A DNA stretch of 64,000 nucleotides from Ecdyonurus torrentis (GCA_949318235.1 OX439131.1:11924625-11988624), one strand, 5' to 3'. Positions 1 to 14,241 are shown, counted from the stretch's first letter. Notes: a model not told the origin generated them from the sequence alone. Numbers and translations are program-made.

Positions 1-860
1 CTGTTTGTCTCTGTGCTGAAAACATGGTTTATAATTTCATAATATTCGTTAGAAACAGGATAAGAAAGTGTTTGAAAAAGTTCACAACACACGTACATTG
101 TTGGTGCGCAAATTATAAGTGAACATGGTTAGTGGTTTTATACATATAGCTCTTAATTTACATTTAATCGTAAGTAGCCCCTTAAAATAATAATAATTTA
201 CTCTATTACTACCATTACTGAATGGACCACTTGCAATAAAATGTTTGTAATTGTTGCAACAAGGGAAAATGATTTTTTTTTTCTAAGAAATGCATTTTAA
301 GACAATGTCAAATTATTTTAAAAAGTTCGCTCATTGCAAGTGGTCAATTGCTAGGTCAAACAGTAAGTTTATTTTTCATATTTTGTCTCAATTTATATTC
401 CGTATCTATAGCCATAAGATTTAGAGATTATGGTCAGCGCATTCTAATCAAATTAATCTTTAGGACCATATATTTTGCATTTCAAGTAAAATAATAAAAT
501 AATAATAATATATTGTTTTCACGTCTAAATTATATAATACCAAAACATCATGCATTTATAATATAATTATAGTCTTTTATTATTGCATAAAATTCTGAGT
601 TGAGAAATGTTCATTTTTCGGCTTTTGTTTTTTCTATTTTGACCACAACTAGTTCTGGTCAAAATTCAAAGACCAAAACTAGATGTAAATGTTTACACCG
701 GGTTTTGCTTTTTGCAAAATGCTCAAAACTAGTATGGATCAAAATTTCGTGACCAAAAGCCGAAATAAATTGGCATTCCGGGTTTTGGCAAAAACCGACG
801 AACCAAAAGCCGAAATGAGCAAAAATACCTAGTTTGGGTCAATTTCGGGTTTTGTTGCTA

Positions 861-861
<1 letters not shown>
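1..861. other. AT-rich non-coding stretch with short repeated motifs
   Basis: No credible coding sequence. Between 610 and 840 a short motif recurs in both orientations: TTCGGCTTTTG near 616 and CAAAAGCCGAAAT near 755 and 803, with several ACTAG(T)-type words between. This looks like a degraded inverted-repeat element ending at the (AT)n tract. Confidence 0.4.
225..345. mobile_element. Small inverted-repeat element (MITE-like)
   Basis: A 13-bp perfect terminal inverted repeat (GACCACTTGCAAT and its complement) bounds about 120 bp of AT-rich DNA with no ORF. Size and structure fit a non-autonomous DNA transposon remnant. No clear target duplication is seen. Confidence 0.45.

Positions 862-942
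<81 letters not shown>
862..942. repeat. (AT)n microsatellite
   Basis: About 80 bp of uninterrupted AT dinucleotide repeat. Length in the assembly may not be exact. Confidence 0.95.
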
Positions 943-945
<3 letters not shown>

Positions 946-3177
946 CCAAGTCAAGCAATGGGCAATGCTCAATGCTCAAGTCAAGATTTATGTTAGATTC
1001 ATGGCCTTGGATTCATAATTGCATCATCAGGAAGAAAAAAGCGAGAAATGATGAGAGTCTTCCTTCTCGCCTCGGGTCTCGTAATGTTTTTGTCACCCCC
1101 GAGGTTCAATCGATTTTGCCAACAACAAAAAGAGACCGATGGTTCTGTGATGAGAAAATTGTGTTATTATCATCACTAACCTATATAGCTGTCAAAAACA
1201 AAGATTTTTCAAGAGAACAATTGTTTTGTACTATATATGTTATAATTGTAACCATTATATATTTACTATTTTTCTAAATTATTTTTTTCTATAAAAATTT
1301 AGAATTCTCTCTTTTGTACGATTTCTCTTTTCATTTGAATTTTTAATAATAAATCATAATTTAGTTTAAAAATTTTCTAAACCAAATATCACAATGTTAC
1401 GGCAGCAGTAAAAGTCAATTTTCATATAAAAAGCATGAACCTTCTAACTTTCACAAAAGCACACCCTATAACTTTGTTATTCACAAATAAAGTCGTTATA
1501 AAAGCAGTGATTTTTACATAATAGGTTAATTAAGAAAACTGTGTAAAATATATGATTTAAAATAATTTATTCTCTAGAAGGGAAAGAGAGTTCAATAAAT
1601 TGACAAAGTAAAGTCGTGATATTGCAAACGGAAACGTGCTTTTCTTCGATTTCAATTTCATTGCTCTAATAAGTGCCGCCTATCGATGTCACTTCTACAT
1701 ACAGTATCTAAACTCGCATTGTTTGTGATGCACAACATTACTTATTTTTTACCAAAATAAAAAGCAAAATGTGTGTAATTTTCTGTCTATTTCAAGTATT
1801 CTTATAGATCAACTATAGTAATCCTAACAATAAGAGGGTGGATTTATTGAAAATACAGGAGATATACTGCGTGTGTATATAATTCTGTTAATGTCATATT
1901 CCTTAGCACGTTTATTTGCAAGCAACTGAAGTAATAAAGAAATATGAAGTTAACTTTAAATAAATTTTTGATGACAAAAAAACAAAAAACAAAAACACAT
2001 AGTGATATACCTACACACATTGCGTGTAATATTATATAATTTTTTTATAGTTGACAAATACTAACTTATCAAATTTATGTTTGACATGCGTCAACTTTTT
2101 ATATGTAATAAAATGTAAATATTTATTTTATAAGAATTTGAAACTGTAATAATTAGGCTTAACTTTTTTAAAGTTGAGTGTGTTTTAAGAATTAAAAAGT
2201 AAATTACGTTATCGTGTGGTGTAGAGGGTGGAGATTGTTATCAAGTAATTACTTGGCATGGTGAAGAGAGAAGAGAGATCACAATTCAGAGATAACAACA
2301 TCCAGCACCACAAACACTGCGACATCTGAGCAAGTCTCAAACTAATTGTCTGCAAATTATAGTTAGCTGCCCCGTTCAATACTAACCAATATCTGCTAAT
2401 TACAATTTAAATTTAAACTCCTGTATAACTTTTGAGTATTATCTAAAGATATTCAAAGTCAGATTATTATTTTAATAAAACAAGCTCATATGAAGTTATA
2501 GATAACAACAGTACAGAGAAATTATATTCTGTCTCAAAATTTACTTTCATTTCTATATAATGTTATTTTTATTACTAAAAATTTACAACAATTTGAGAAT
2601 AATGACTATAGCCCGAGCTGTAATATAATACCCATAACCTTTACAAAAATCGATACTAATTATTTGTCACTTAAAATGACATTAATTCCGTTACATATTA
2701 TTCGCTACATCACTTGTCATATCAGGTAAAAGCAAAGCTATTTTGTATCTAAATCGCAGCAACAAATATATTTCTAATTATTAACTTCACATGTTTATAT
2801 TTTATTTATAGCAAGTATTTCTGTATTGTAATATATTTGTAACTTTATTAAATATATAGTCTCGCAAAGGCTAGATTAGTATAATACAATCGTTTTTTTC
2901 TATTATAATAATAATAATAATTTAATGTGACTTTATTATTTTGATGTCGGGACGTGATATTACAGCTCATTTCAACACAATAGCATATCGTGACGTATGA
3001 AGTTCATGTGTTAGTAATTTGATGGTGATCGTTATATTACTCCCTAGTAAATCCCCCAGGCTCTATAGCGTTCAATCATGTTAAAACAGTATCAATACAC
3101 TGATGAATAATAAATTGAACTTTATATGTCATGTTTTATTATTACGTTGTAGCTGACCTAATATACACTCAATATGC

Positions 3178-3182
<5 letters not shown>
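943..3182. other. Non-coding, AT-rich; no supported gene
   Basis: The stretch from about 1000 to 1170 is less AT-rich than its flanks and is open in one frame on each strand, which suggests a remnant of something coding, but no family is recognisable. A second open stretch on the minus strand near 2220-2350 is preceded by a possible acceptor but has no recognisable product. Confidence 0.4.

Positions 3183-3209
<27 letters not shown>
3183..3209. repeat. (GA)n microsatellite
   Basis: Uninterrupted GA repeat. Further simple repeats follow nearby: a poly-A run at about 3542-3571, (CCCA)n at about 3771-3792 and (AT)n at about 3802-3828. Confidence 0.9.
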
Positions 3210-3212
<3 letters not shown>

Positions 3213-3543
3213 GAATGTAGAAAATAAGAATTGAGCATAAGTAAAAAAAAAGAGGCAATTAAAATTCATATATTTTATTGTGTATTGACATTTTCAAGCG
3301 TACTCTAATGATTTGTAGAGAGCTTAAAACTCTTGGGTCTATTTTACCTAATATTGTGAATTATAAAGAATAAAAAACAACTTCTAATACATAAAATCTA
3401 ACCATCGATCTCAAATATGCAATGAAATGGGAATTTACAAAAGTCATATAAACTCAATTTTCTTGTTCTATTATTTTTAGAGATAGACAGGGTAAGAGAA
3501 TTGTTAATTTTTAGCAGTTTCTGCAAAAATATCCTTTATTAAC

Positions 3544-3574
<31 letters not shown>

Positions 3575-3800
3575 GTACCAACTGTTTTGATTCGCACGAG
3601 GGGAATACAATATTTAGATATGAATGTATTATGTATGGCTATATTATGTGTTTTTAAAGCTATATATTTCATGGCAAGAAATGATAGAATGTAAAATAGC
3701 TAAAATTCAAAAAAGAGATGAAAGGAGATAGGGGAGAGAACTACAATACTACAATGCTAATATCAACACACCCACCCACCCACCCACCCACCATATACAG

Positions 3801-3836
<36 letters not shown>

Positions 3837-4778
3837 TAGCGTTAAGGCAAACAGAAGTTACAAATAAAAGCGTTGAAATTTTTCAGAGAGAAAAGCAATC
3901 CAGGAATGCTGAGACGTTGGAAGAAATTGTCTGCTTATCAGACTTCCTCACACAGCGAAACACATTTTTATATTTCATCTCCAGACCACGTTATGATAAC
4001 ATGAAGCAAAAAAACTAGCAAAAAGTTTTCCTCTGTTGACATTGCACTTAAAATTGAACCTACAGCAGACGGCTTTTTAGTTTATTAATAAACGATATAG
4101 AGTTTTGTTGTGGTCATTTCGCTCTGCGAACTTTGACGCTCGAATCGCTACAACTTTATTGAGAAACGAGAAACGTGCACAAAAATGAGAACTGCTAGAA
4201 ACTGTTACACAATTTTTTTTATATAAAAAAGTTTTATATACACGAGAAAACAAAGGTCAATACCAAAGTTCCATGTTTAATTGAAAACAACGAAGGCAAA
4301 GAAAAATGTACAAAGAAAACTTGTATTCACTTTTGAACTGGTACACAACACAACAAATCGACAAAAAAGTACGAAATGAGAGAGAAAGAGAGTGTGAGAG
4401 AGAGAGAGAAGTTGATATTTTGTTGAGCAAAATAGAGAATGAAAGAAACAAATAACATTTATATTTATTGTATAAAGTATTTCTTATCTACGATCTTTCT
4501 CTTTATTGATATTTAATTCCATACAATTTTTTCCATAAAATCTTACTTTTAATGATGACAAAAGCTTAACATAGCACGTTTTTCTTAGTTAAATTAATTT
4601 AAACGTGCATCTTGAAAAACGCTTTATTATTATTATTTTAATGCTGTACTTTATATAAATTTTATATCATTAAAATATATCGAGGAGCTTAAATTCTGAT
4701 GAAGTTGTGAGGTTGCCAAATCGAGCTTGAAAACATTTATAATAATAATAACAACATTTTGTTTAAAAAGAAATAGTC

Positions 4779-4783
<5 letters not shown>

Positions 4784-4843
<60 letters not shown>
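4784..4843. repeat. (CT)n microsatellite
   Basis: About 60 bp of CT dinucleotide repeat. Confidence 0.95.
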
Positions 4844-4849
<6 letters not shown>

Positions 4850-5331
4850 ATACAAAGAGAAAAGAGACCAAAGGCTTCCTCTCTATTTCAGAAGTTATAA
4901 AGAAAATGTAAGTGAAATGCAAGCTTGGAATGGATCACTTGGCTGGGCTTGATTCAATCTCGTAATTCAGTCATCCGTCATCTCCCTAACGAGCTCTGCC
5001 AACGATACACGCAGCTACAACACACAATCTGCTTCTCTTTCGCGTTTTTTGACTGCTTTATTTCTTACTGTTCGCAGTTACCACTAGGAAAAATAAAAAT
5101 CATGTTTTTGCGTCAAAGAAAATTCATTTTTAACTTTAACATTTTACAATGAGAATTTATGACACAAAATTTTATTTGGGGCTAAACGTAAGGAGATGGA
5201 AACAACAATATCATGTCATGAGAATTAGTATTAAAAAGTTTAATCTCACATGCAAAGGAACTTAACGCGGACCTGGAAAGATAAAACTTGAAATGCAAAT
5301 TATTTTTGTATAATCTCTCTTTCTCTCTCTA

Positions 5332-5467
5332 TCAAAACGGCACTCTATCAAATTTTGTAACATGCAAAGGTCTCGCCAACTCAGCGATTTGTTTCGCCTG
5401 CTTGCTCTGCAGTTTGGCGTCATTTCTGTGACCAATCACTTGTTGAGTCGTGAGCTTCTTGTCCACC
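5332..5467 (-). CDS. Candidate terminal coding exon, unknown protein
   Basis: On the minus strand a possible acceptor (pyrimidine-rich tract then GAG near 5468) is followed by 45 open codons and a TGA at 5332-5334. The predicted peptide is charged and looks globular or helical; it contains DKKLTTQQVIGHRNDAK and KQAKQIAELARPL. Base composition is clearly higher in GC than the flanks, as expected for an exon. No family is recognised. It may be the last exon of a gene that includes the signal-peptide exon near 9.4 kb, but this link is not proven. It could also be an isolated chance ORF. Confidence 0.35.
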
Positions 5468-7371
5468 CTCACATAGCGTGAAATAGAAGAAAAAATATGT
5501 CAACTTTTGATAAAATGAAAAGCGCGTGGAGAAGGAATTTAATATATATACGACTATGTAGAAAATCTTATTATCGAAAAAAATTGTACTATGCATATTT
5601 CCCACTTGGTATAATGCTTTAATCACAGAATTTGCATACCGCAATTAATTTGTTGCAATTAAAGCGTAACCAATCATCCATGCTTTTATTACTATTGTAC
5701 ATTTATCTGAAAATAAAATATACCTTATACATGATCATTAATCCATATTCCAAATTATCTAAAACGTATACCCAGAGTGCTACTAATTTAAATATTTATG
5801 TTCCTAAATAGTAGTTATGATACAAAGCAAAACCTCCATTATATATACCTGTATTAAATCTTAATTGCAATTTCCATACAATATAAGTCGCGGAATAAAT
5901 ATATAACTAACATAATATGGGAAAATATATATAATATAAAAATAATAACACCATATTTTATGCAGTAAATGATGATAAACCACCTTAGCTTATAAAGTTT
6001 CATAAAGTTTGCAAACTAATCATAATATCTTTGCTCTATAGCTCGTTATAGAATAGAAGTAATATTAATCACGGCATTACAAAACAAACTGCCATTTTAC
6101 TGAAGCACAGATGTTGCAGAGTTTTGTTATTATTATCATTTAATTAGTCCTGACTGATGGTTCATACAATCAGCTCAGCTCGCTGCTGTTGAAACAAATA
6201 ATTCAATAGATATACTATATATTATGCAATACATATGTTTGTATTCCTTACCACAGTATATACTTTCCCATCACGTTGTATTTAATTAACTGGTTATAAT
6301 AATCTCAATCTGCTCTGCAATCTGTTTCTATAAGTGTGTTGGTTTTAATTAATATAACATGATAGAACACATCAACAATTAACTATTTTTGTTATGATAT
6401 AATGTAAGCATTTTAATTTTTTGTTAGTAATAATTTACTATTGATTCATTATTAAAAGATGACATTTTAAAATATTATACTTTGGACACCCTTTTGTTAC
6501 ATATAAAATAAATGATATTATATTAATTTTAGCAGCAGTAAAAGCAAGTTGATAGTTGAAGGTATAAGCGCTATCTAATTTTCACCAGTATGTGTTATTT
6601 GTATAAATATTTTATTTTTTCTAAAATTATTGCTTGATCAAGGTATTAAGATAATACCTTGGATATTAGGTATTAGATAGTATAACTTTTGAAAATATAT
6701 TTTACGTGATAAAATGCGAAATTTATTTATTTATTTATTTTTTTTTTTAACCTGATTGGTCCAAATAGTGGTAGATGATATGCAGCAAAAAAATATATAT
6801 ATATTATAAAGCATATTATTATTATAAGCATATGATGAGCATAGTGAAATAGGTTAGTCGCAAAATCCCTATTAAAACTTTCTGTAGTAAAAATTTGATT
6901 ACTCATTTAAAAATAATACAAGAATTTATATACTGTTGTTACAAGATATTGTGTAACGATTAATTGGACAGATATTAAGTTAAGGAAGCATTGGTAAGCT
7001 TTTTCCCATAAGGTTATTAAGCGTTCTTAATTTTGTTTTTCCCTTTTAGTTGTATGGGGAAGAACTTGTTTACTTTTCAACAGTATTTTTTTTTCAAACT
7101 TTTCCAATGACAATTATTTTTTCATGTAAAAAAGAAGTAATACATAAACAGACTTTTAATATTGCATAGTTTGTAATATCCAATGAACTGTTATAGAGAG
7201 GCCACTTGTAGCACAGATTGATCTGTATTTATTTATATGAGGCTTATAAAAAGTATAGGACATGAATGAAAACTCAAATACAAAGGCATATTTTTTTTTA
7301 AAAACAAATACACAGCTGTTCATGTTGTAGTTTCAACTTATGTCGAAGTTTGCTACAAATTTAATTATGCC

Positions 7372-7385
7372 GTTACCATAGCAAC
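7372..7385. promoter_or_regulatory. X-box-like motif (possible RFX site)
   Basis: The palindromic sequence GTTACCATAGCAAC fits the RFX X-box consensus RYYNYY-N(1-3)-RRNRAC, which is typical of ciliary gene promoters. It lies in a local GC-rich island. No ciliary gene is recognised next to it, so function is inferred from the motif only. Confidence 0.35.
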
Positions 7386-7461
7386 GCAATGAGGGAAAAC
7401 TTCCGGGGTGTTCAAGCCGGAACCTCGCTCTTCCGACCTTGCCGTTCACGCGTGGTGTGAG
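7377..7461 (-). CDS. Candidate internal exon, Arg-rich peptide
   Basis: On the minus strand a good acceptor (ATATTGCAG) precedes 28 open codons that end at a possible donor (TATG then GTAACG). The peptide contains NGKVGRARFRLEHPGS. It is a GC-rich island in very AT-rich DNA. The donor region overlaps an RFX-type X-box, so the same bases could instead be regulatory. Without further exons the reading is uncertain. Confidence 0.3.
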
Positions 7462-8754
7462 CTGCAATATAGTTTATTACGTCCGATTTAAAGCCCATAG
7501 CGCGATGTCACAATCTATATCAGATCTCAACCATCCATGAAACTATTATTATGATTGTAAGTCAATTTAAAAATGTTCTATAATGTATGATTTAAATTAA
7601 ACTTTCTTTATCTGTTTTCCTGGCTTTTAATATAAAATTTTAACTTTAAACAAGGGAGAGATTAAAGAAGTTATTCATGTGAATTATAAAATAAGGAAAG
7701 TAATTAAAAGTTTAATAATGAATTATAAAGATGTTAGATTTAATATATGTTTATAGGTGTAGCACGATAACACAATATGTGAGAGAATAATTTGAGTATA
7801 GTCGAATTTATTGCAGCTTTTGGTTAGGGCATATTTGCAATAAATGTGATGACTGTAATTTATTTCATTTATAATAAGTAATAAAGTAAATAATAACTTC
7901 AACAATCAACAGTACTTTTAAATACATGAACTATGAACTTTGAGTCTGTAAAAATTCAACCATGAATTATTTGGTTATTCAATTTTACTTTTAGTAGCAA
8001 TGTTTAACCCAAATGCTACTAAAAGACAAATTGATACGACGCGTGACCTCTCTCCTTTATAGCAATACCTTAGAGGACAAGAAAATAAAATAATGAAGTG
8101 TTGAATTATAAATTGAAAAAGACTGTGGTGAAGTAAACACATAAAAAGAAACAAATATTTTACAGGAAAAGAATGTAAAACGCGAGTTGTTGACATGTAC
8201 ATGTAAAGTAAACAAAAATCACAGATTGTGTGACGCGCTTTAGTTTTAATATACTAAAAAAATAGAGCACAAAAAAATGTAAAAAAATTACGGAATATGT
8301 TGAAATATAAATAATATTAAAAGTAGCTTTGGTTCCTTTTTGTACAAAAATATCAACAATTAAATATTAAAATTAAATGTAGCCAAGACTTGAAAAGGAT
8401 TAAAAAGTTTTCCTTTACACTTTGTATGTAAAATTGTATTGCTAAATATATTTTTATTTTTTAATAACCTCTTTTTTCTTTTTTTTTTTTAAACAAATTA
8501 AATAATGAATGATGCGGTCACAAAAGTTCAAAGAGACAAAAATGAAAATAAAATTAAAATGTTAATTACGTTGATAAAAGTTTGCTTTAGTCAACATTCA
8601 AGTTAATTAATTCTAGTAGAAACAACACAAAATTGTAATAAATTTTCTCTCTGCTCTTTTCTCGCGGAGTTTTATTAAATTTTGTACCTTGTTCATGTTT
8701 ATTTTATACATTGTGGTTTAAAACTGCCACGTTTAATATTTAATATTTTATAAA

Positions 8755-8809
8755 ATAAATTTCAACATCTGCTCAAATTGCTCTCTACATGTCTCGTCAT
8801 CGTCTTTAC
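8755..8809 (-). CDS. Candidate exon, acidic peptide with one Cys
   Basis: On the minus strand a pyrimidine-rich tract and TATAG acceptor (near 8810) precede an open frame containing DDDETCREQFEQMLKF, ending in TAA. Its first bases complete the glycine codon left open by the signal-peptide exon at 9342-9403, so the two exons join in phase. No donor of good quality is seen before the stop. This may be the end of a very small secreted peptide, or part of a longer gene. Confidence 0.3.
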
Positions 8810-9064
8810 CTATAAACAGCAAGCAGGCGAGATTTTCTTATTGTTTATAGCTTGAGTGACAGAAAAACAAAAGAAAATTAATCTAATTTTCAAATGAATG
8901 AATAACAAAAAGTTGCTGTTTTCATATAAATGAAACTAATGCCACTTTTTATCATACAAATCATTTTTATGTTCTGCTTAAATACTATATCTGTTTTCTA
9001 AAGAACTCACAACAGAGAAAATACACATATTTCAAGTAACTTGTAATAACAATAATATTAAATT

Positions 9065-9289
<225 letters not shown>

Positions 9290-9347
9290 TATACATAGAA
9301 TATTTAATGAAAAATAAGTTGTTTCACGCAAATTTTATATTTACTGA

Positions 9348-9403
9348 CCTATAAATAAGGTGGTTGAAGCAATCACACACAGCAACGCAAAGCAGGTATC
9401 CAT
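9348..9403 (-). CDS. Candidate first exon encoding a signal peptide
   Basis: On the minus strand, ATG at 9401-9403 opens the frame [19 protein letters not shown]. The frame ends at a good donor, ATAG then GTCAGT, in phase 1. The N-terminus is short and hydrophobic with small residues near the end, as in eukaryotic signal peptides. A TATATA sequence lies about 15-20 bp 5' of the ATG, and the upstream 250 bp is GC-richer with E-box and CRE-like words. I infer a secreted peptide or protein; the later exons are not secure. Confidence 0.45.
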
Positions 9404-9424
9404 ATTTCTCCGTATATACTCTCG

Positions 9425-9660
9425 AGTTTGCACCTCGTCTAACACATTGTGACCACGTGACCTAAGGTCAGAGAGTGACGTGCACCCGGTTGCACTTGCG
9501 TCTATCAACTGACGTGAGGTTGAGCGTTACAGAACTGAACCTCATCTCTGTGCTTGCATGTGTATCAAGCCGCGCAAGCGTGGGAGTGCCTCTTTGCGCA
9601 AGCGTCATCACAGCACCGTTACACTACACATCACATGCATTACATATGCAAAATCAATTG
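9425..9660 (-). promoter_or_regulatory. GC-richer promoter-like region
   Basis: This island upstream of the signal-peptide exon contains CACGTG (E-box), TGACGTG twice (half CRE) and several GCGCAAGCGT-type words. It is placed as expected for a promoter of a minus-strand gene. An 89-codon open frame on the plus strand here looks like chance. Confidence 0.35.
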
Positions 9661-12117
9661 ACCACTCGGCTATGTGCACTTGAATTAAAAAACAACAACA
9701 ACAACATACTACTATCAAATGTCAATTTTGTGTATTTTATTTAGGCTTTAATGTAATTGAAATTTCTAATCAATAGCTGATTACTGGTTACTGGAATACA
9801 TATTGTGGTGATGATAGGGATAAAATCTGCTCATCTCAGTTTTTGGACACTTAATAGCTTCAACATAAATTTCATGAACTTATATTATACTGATGTACTA
9901 ATAAAACGTAAATATTTTTCACATGAAAAAAAAAAATCAACTAAAATATGATTTAAAATATTTTTAACATTCTTTAAAAAAAAAATTAAAAAAAAATTGT
10001 TATGAAATTTATTCGATTCGATTGAGTATAATAATATTAATTTCTTTCAGTGTCTTGAAATACCATAATTAAGATGTAATTACATAAAATATCTATGCCA
10101 TATAAAAAGTATCACGCACTGCGTAAAAAAGTAATCTCAGTATTGTAATGAGATAATGGAAATGCTAAGTTAATTAGTATAAAAACACAACAAAAAATTT
10201 TGGTATCTACTACAATATGTATCATCTATCACTATAGTAGACAAAAAGTAATTTTATTATATTAAACAACGTCCTACACACACACAAACGTCACGCTGCT
10301 CTATACGACAGAGAAAGAAGAGGAAAAAGGATTGATTTGATGTGAGACGAGATTGAACTTTCGGAGTCAAGTCACAAATCACTCTCACGTGACAAACAAG
10401 TCGATTGACGCATCACTTAGAAAGAAAAAATATCTACTAAAATTCTTGAAATATATGACATTTATTGTTAGAGTTGAGTAGATGGTAAATTATATCAATC
10501 AATCAAATATTATTTCATAGTGGAATGAGGACGGAAGCATTATATTTACACCCTGTAAAAAAAAAAAAATCAGAATTACTTGAAAATAATTCTTTAAGAA
10601 TTCATAAACAGCAATTAATACATTCTATACAATAATACATGCATAATTAAAGCAACATACACATATGAAGTAATTACTATATTATAAAGTAATTTATCAA
10701 CTAATTTTATGTTGAAAATTTTTTTTTTCGTACACCATAATACTGTATAATGGTATAGTAAAAAAAAATCTACTGTAGTATAATAACGACATAGTAATAT
10801 GTCAATGTCACATTTTTTTTTTATTAATTTGATAGATCAACATGATATAATAATGATATCTATTAATAATAAATTTTTTAAAAAAACAAATATTTTTATC
10901 AAAGTATTATAAAGATATCTTATGTATGTTATATAAAAGGTTATATACTAATAATAAATTTTGAGCAGAGGGACATAAAGTTAACCATGTAGCTAGTTTC
11001 TGATTTTTTTGTTTTATCATGCAGATAGAAAATAAAGATGCATATTTTTTTCTCCTTTCGAACTTTTTTATTTGTATATATTTTTTAATTACTCTGACAT
11101 AATAAAACAATTTAAAATGTGTAAACATCTCCATTTACTTCATTTAATATTTAAAAAATGCAGGAACTTCTAACTAGTAACATTATACATGAATGTTGTA
11201 TTATATGCTTCAAACGCTGTTATTATGAGAAGTGTAGATCGTACAATCGCATGAAATCTGAAAAAGCGTAAAAGCTTCAATCGCAACTATTATAGGACAA
11301 AAACCTCAATTTAAAGCGATAACATCGATAATGTATGTCAGTAATTTTTCATGTCATGATGCGATCTTTAATTTCTAGACATATAAATATTGACTACTGT
11401 GTTTGTTGAGAAGCAAAATCTCTTACCTTTTAGCACGACCAATATAATTAAATTTTAGTTAATATTTAAGTTATAGCGTTTGTAACTAAATTATAAGCAA
11501 GTCCATTTAAAGTAATGCTACTGTTTTCAAAACTTTCGTCGCCGAAACATAAAATGTCGTTTTATGTAATAGAATGCGGTACTTGTATAACTTTTACATT
11601 ATGATATTATTGCAGCACAATTTGACTTTATATAATAATATCTAGTTACCCACAACAGGACGCTATTTTATTATTATACTTTTAATTTATTTACATTACA
11701 AGTAGCACATGAATGCAAATAAAGTCATTTATATGCACAAACAAGAAGTTAACTAGCATTGGGAATAGGAAAGAAGGTCCGTAACTCATCAGCAACTTCA
11801 TCATAAATTATTTTATAATGTAATAAAAATTATTATGTGAATAAAAAATTAAATAAAAAACTGTTAACAATATATGGTATAGAATTACGTTACATCCCCA
11901 TAACAAATAAATTTGCTATTTTTTTAAAAATATTTCCATCTATCAAATTTTTTTTTTATGTAAACCCATGTATCCTCGATTTATAGGAGAAGACAAACTT
12001 TTTATAATTCTGCGACACATAAAATGACCTACGCACAAATTTTAACCTTTATTTTTCATTTCTATGACTTAAAGTAAATATTTAATTAAATTATCACACG
12101 AGACCACACAATGAAGG
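9661..12117. other. Non-coding, AT-rich; no supported gene
   Basis: Poly-A and poly-T runs and diverged AT-rich sequence. I see no exon with convincing splice sites. Confidence 0.4.
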
Positions 12118-12154
12118 CTATAAACAGCACACTGCCACATGATAGCGCCTGCAG

Positions 12155-12391
12155 ATATTAATGATTATGCAACCAGTAGAACAAATATGCCATGCGGATT
12201 GCATAACTTCCTCAGTTCCATTTTCATTACAAATGAGAGACGCAGGATTAAAAGCCAGATTTCCCCTTAATTTAACGCCATACAATATAATCGATGCACC
12301 TTGCACAACTGCACTTAATAATATCGGCAACTTCCTTAACATTGTAAGAGCAAAAAGGAACAAACAGATTGAGGAAATGAAAAACAATTAA
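12155..12391. CDS. Possible exon, strand unresolved
   Basis: A 230-bp island of balanced composition is open on both strands. Plus strand: a CCTGCAG acceptor precedes an open frame ending in TAA, with QICHADCITSSVPFSLQ and KARFPLNLTPYNI. Minus strand: a frame from an ATG near 12345 contains LPILLSAVVQGASIILYG and would include a membrane segment. Neither product is recognised. One of the two is probably a real or decayed exon. Confidence 0.3.
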
Positions 12392-12906
12392 TTTTATACC
12401 TGCAATTTTATTTTATATTTCATATGATAACTTTTATTTTATATTTTATTAGTACATTTTATATTTTAAGTAAACTATTTTCTAATTAAAATTTAAATAT
12501 TTGGGTTGAGATGAGTGAAAAGATGCTTATATGCATTTGACTCTAAACATGTATGATCTTTGTATTTGTTTTAAAAAAAAAATAATAAAACCCTTTGAAA
12601 TTGAAATTGATTACAAAACCTCCAACCATAATATAACTTAAGATTTTAGTTTCTGTTTCCATATTTAATAAAAATAAAAATATTCACACAACACTAATAA
12701 AAAATCATAAAATCACATTTGAATCTAATTTATTGTTATGATATATTGGCATTTTATTTGAGACTAAAATAAATAAAATAAGATTTTTTTTCTGAAATAA
12801 AAATAAACAATGAGTTAACATGGGAGTTTATTAAAAATTTCCGCAAATAAAAAGAAATGAGGTCAGAAAAACTTTTAAATTTGCATATCATCATTTTTGG
12901 ATTTTT

Positions 12907-12942
<36 letters not shown>

Positions 12943-12947
12943 ATATT

Positions 12948-13138
12948 GATGCTTACCCGCCGAAGTGAATGAACTACTCTTTACAAATTCTGTAAAAAAA
13001 TGACCGATCCACACTTTCCAAATTCCAAGTTCACCCATCTAGTTCTCATGTTAAAACACGTAGAAGCGCCAAATGTAGTTCGTTCATTTTGAGTGAAAGT
13101 TGTAAAGTGTAGTTCATTCACTTTGATGGGTAAACATC
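12948..13138. mobile_element. Inverted-repeat element (MITE-like)
   Basis: The ends are imperfect 30-bp inverted repeats (GATGCTTACCC...GTGAATGAACTAC against GTAGTTCATTCAC...GGGTAAACATC). A third internal copy of the GTTCATTCACTTT word lies near 13078. Non-coding. Confidence 0.6.
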
Positions 13139-13542
13139 TAATAAAAAAATTGATAGTTTTAAATTCATAGCTTTGAACAACTCACACATAATATAATACT
13201 TGCATTTCTACTCTTACCTTAATTTGCATTTGCCAATTAAAATTAATAATTCAGTCAGAATATAAAATTTCTGTGTCAATTGCAAGTGTAACCCATTTTA
13301 ATATGCTGATAGTAAGTACATACATTGGTCCTGAAAAATCTCTCTCTCTCTCTCTCTCTCACTCACTCTAAAATCATGAATAGGAACCGCTTATATAGTA
13401 AGTTTTCCCACAAATATTTTTATAACGTATATACCAGGGCTACACTTATATAAAAAATAATAATAACTGATAACTGGATAATGACTCTGTACCAAAATAT
13501 ACGTTTCAAATTTTTAGAAATTATTATAACCTGCCCAAAACT

Positions 13543-13573
<31 letters not shown>

Positions 13574-13940
13574 GTTTAACTGGATATAGCCCATATCTCA
13601 GATTCTGAATAATGAACCTATACACAAAAATTTAGTCTTTTATCAGAAGTTAATTCTGACAGCTAAAATGATTCTTTAGAAATTTAATCTTCATTACTTA
13701 ATTACCTGTTGCAGTAATGTGTGTTGAAACCATCTTCTTTCTAGTTTTAGGTTGACTGTATGCTATTTATATTAAATAAAAGTGAACACTTATGTAAATT
13801 AATGCATGTCTTAATATTTCCTGAATACTATCCTCTTCAGTCCCAGACCCTTTTAAACAATATTTCATTGTCGTAAATTTTAACCACGTTTTTGTGCGGC
13901 TCTCAGAATGACAAAAATATGCCTCTTTTGTCTTTTTTTG

Positions 13941-13991
<51 letters not shown>

Positions 13992-14241
13992 CTGTCACGG
14001 ACCCCTTACCCACTCTAGATTGCTCTAAATAGCTCTAAAAAACGCGAAATTTAAAGTTTTTTTTTTCTGAAACAATCCACATATTTTTATCTTTTTTCTT
14101 TTGTTTTGTTTTGTTTTGTTTTGTTACAGTATCATTTAAAGATTTTTTGGCAAGGTTTTTGACGTACAACTTATTTCTATATTGGCACTGAACAGGCTAT
14201 ACATTTCAGTTTTCATAAAAATTAATTTTTTATAATGTTGA

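Noticed and set aside
972..1277. 101-codon plus-strand frame
   Set aside because: No domain, no splice context, and the opposite strand is open as well over the GC-richer part.
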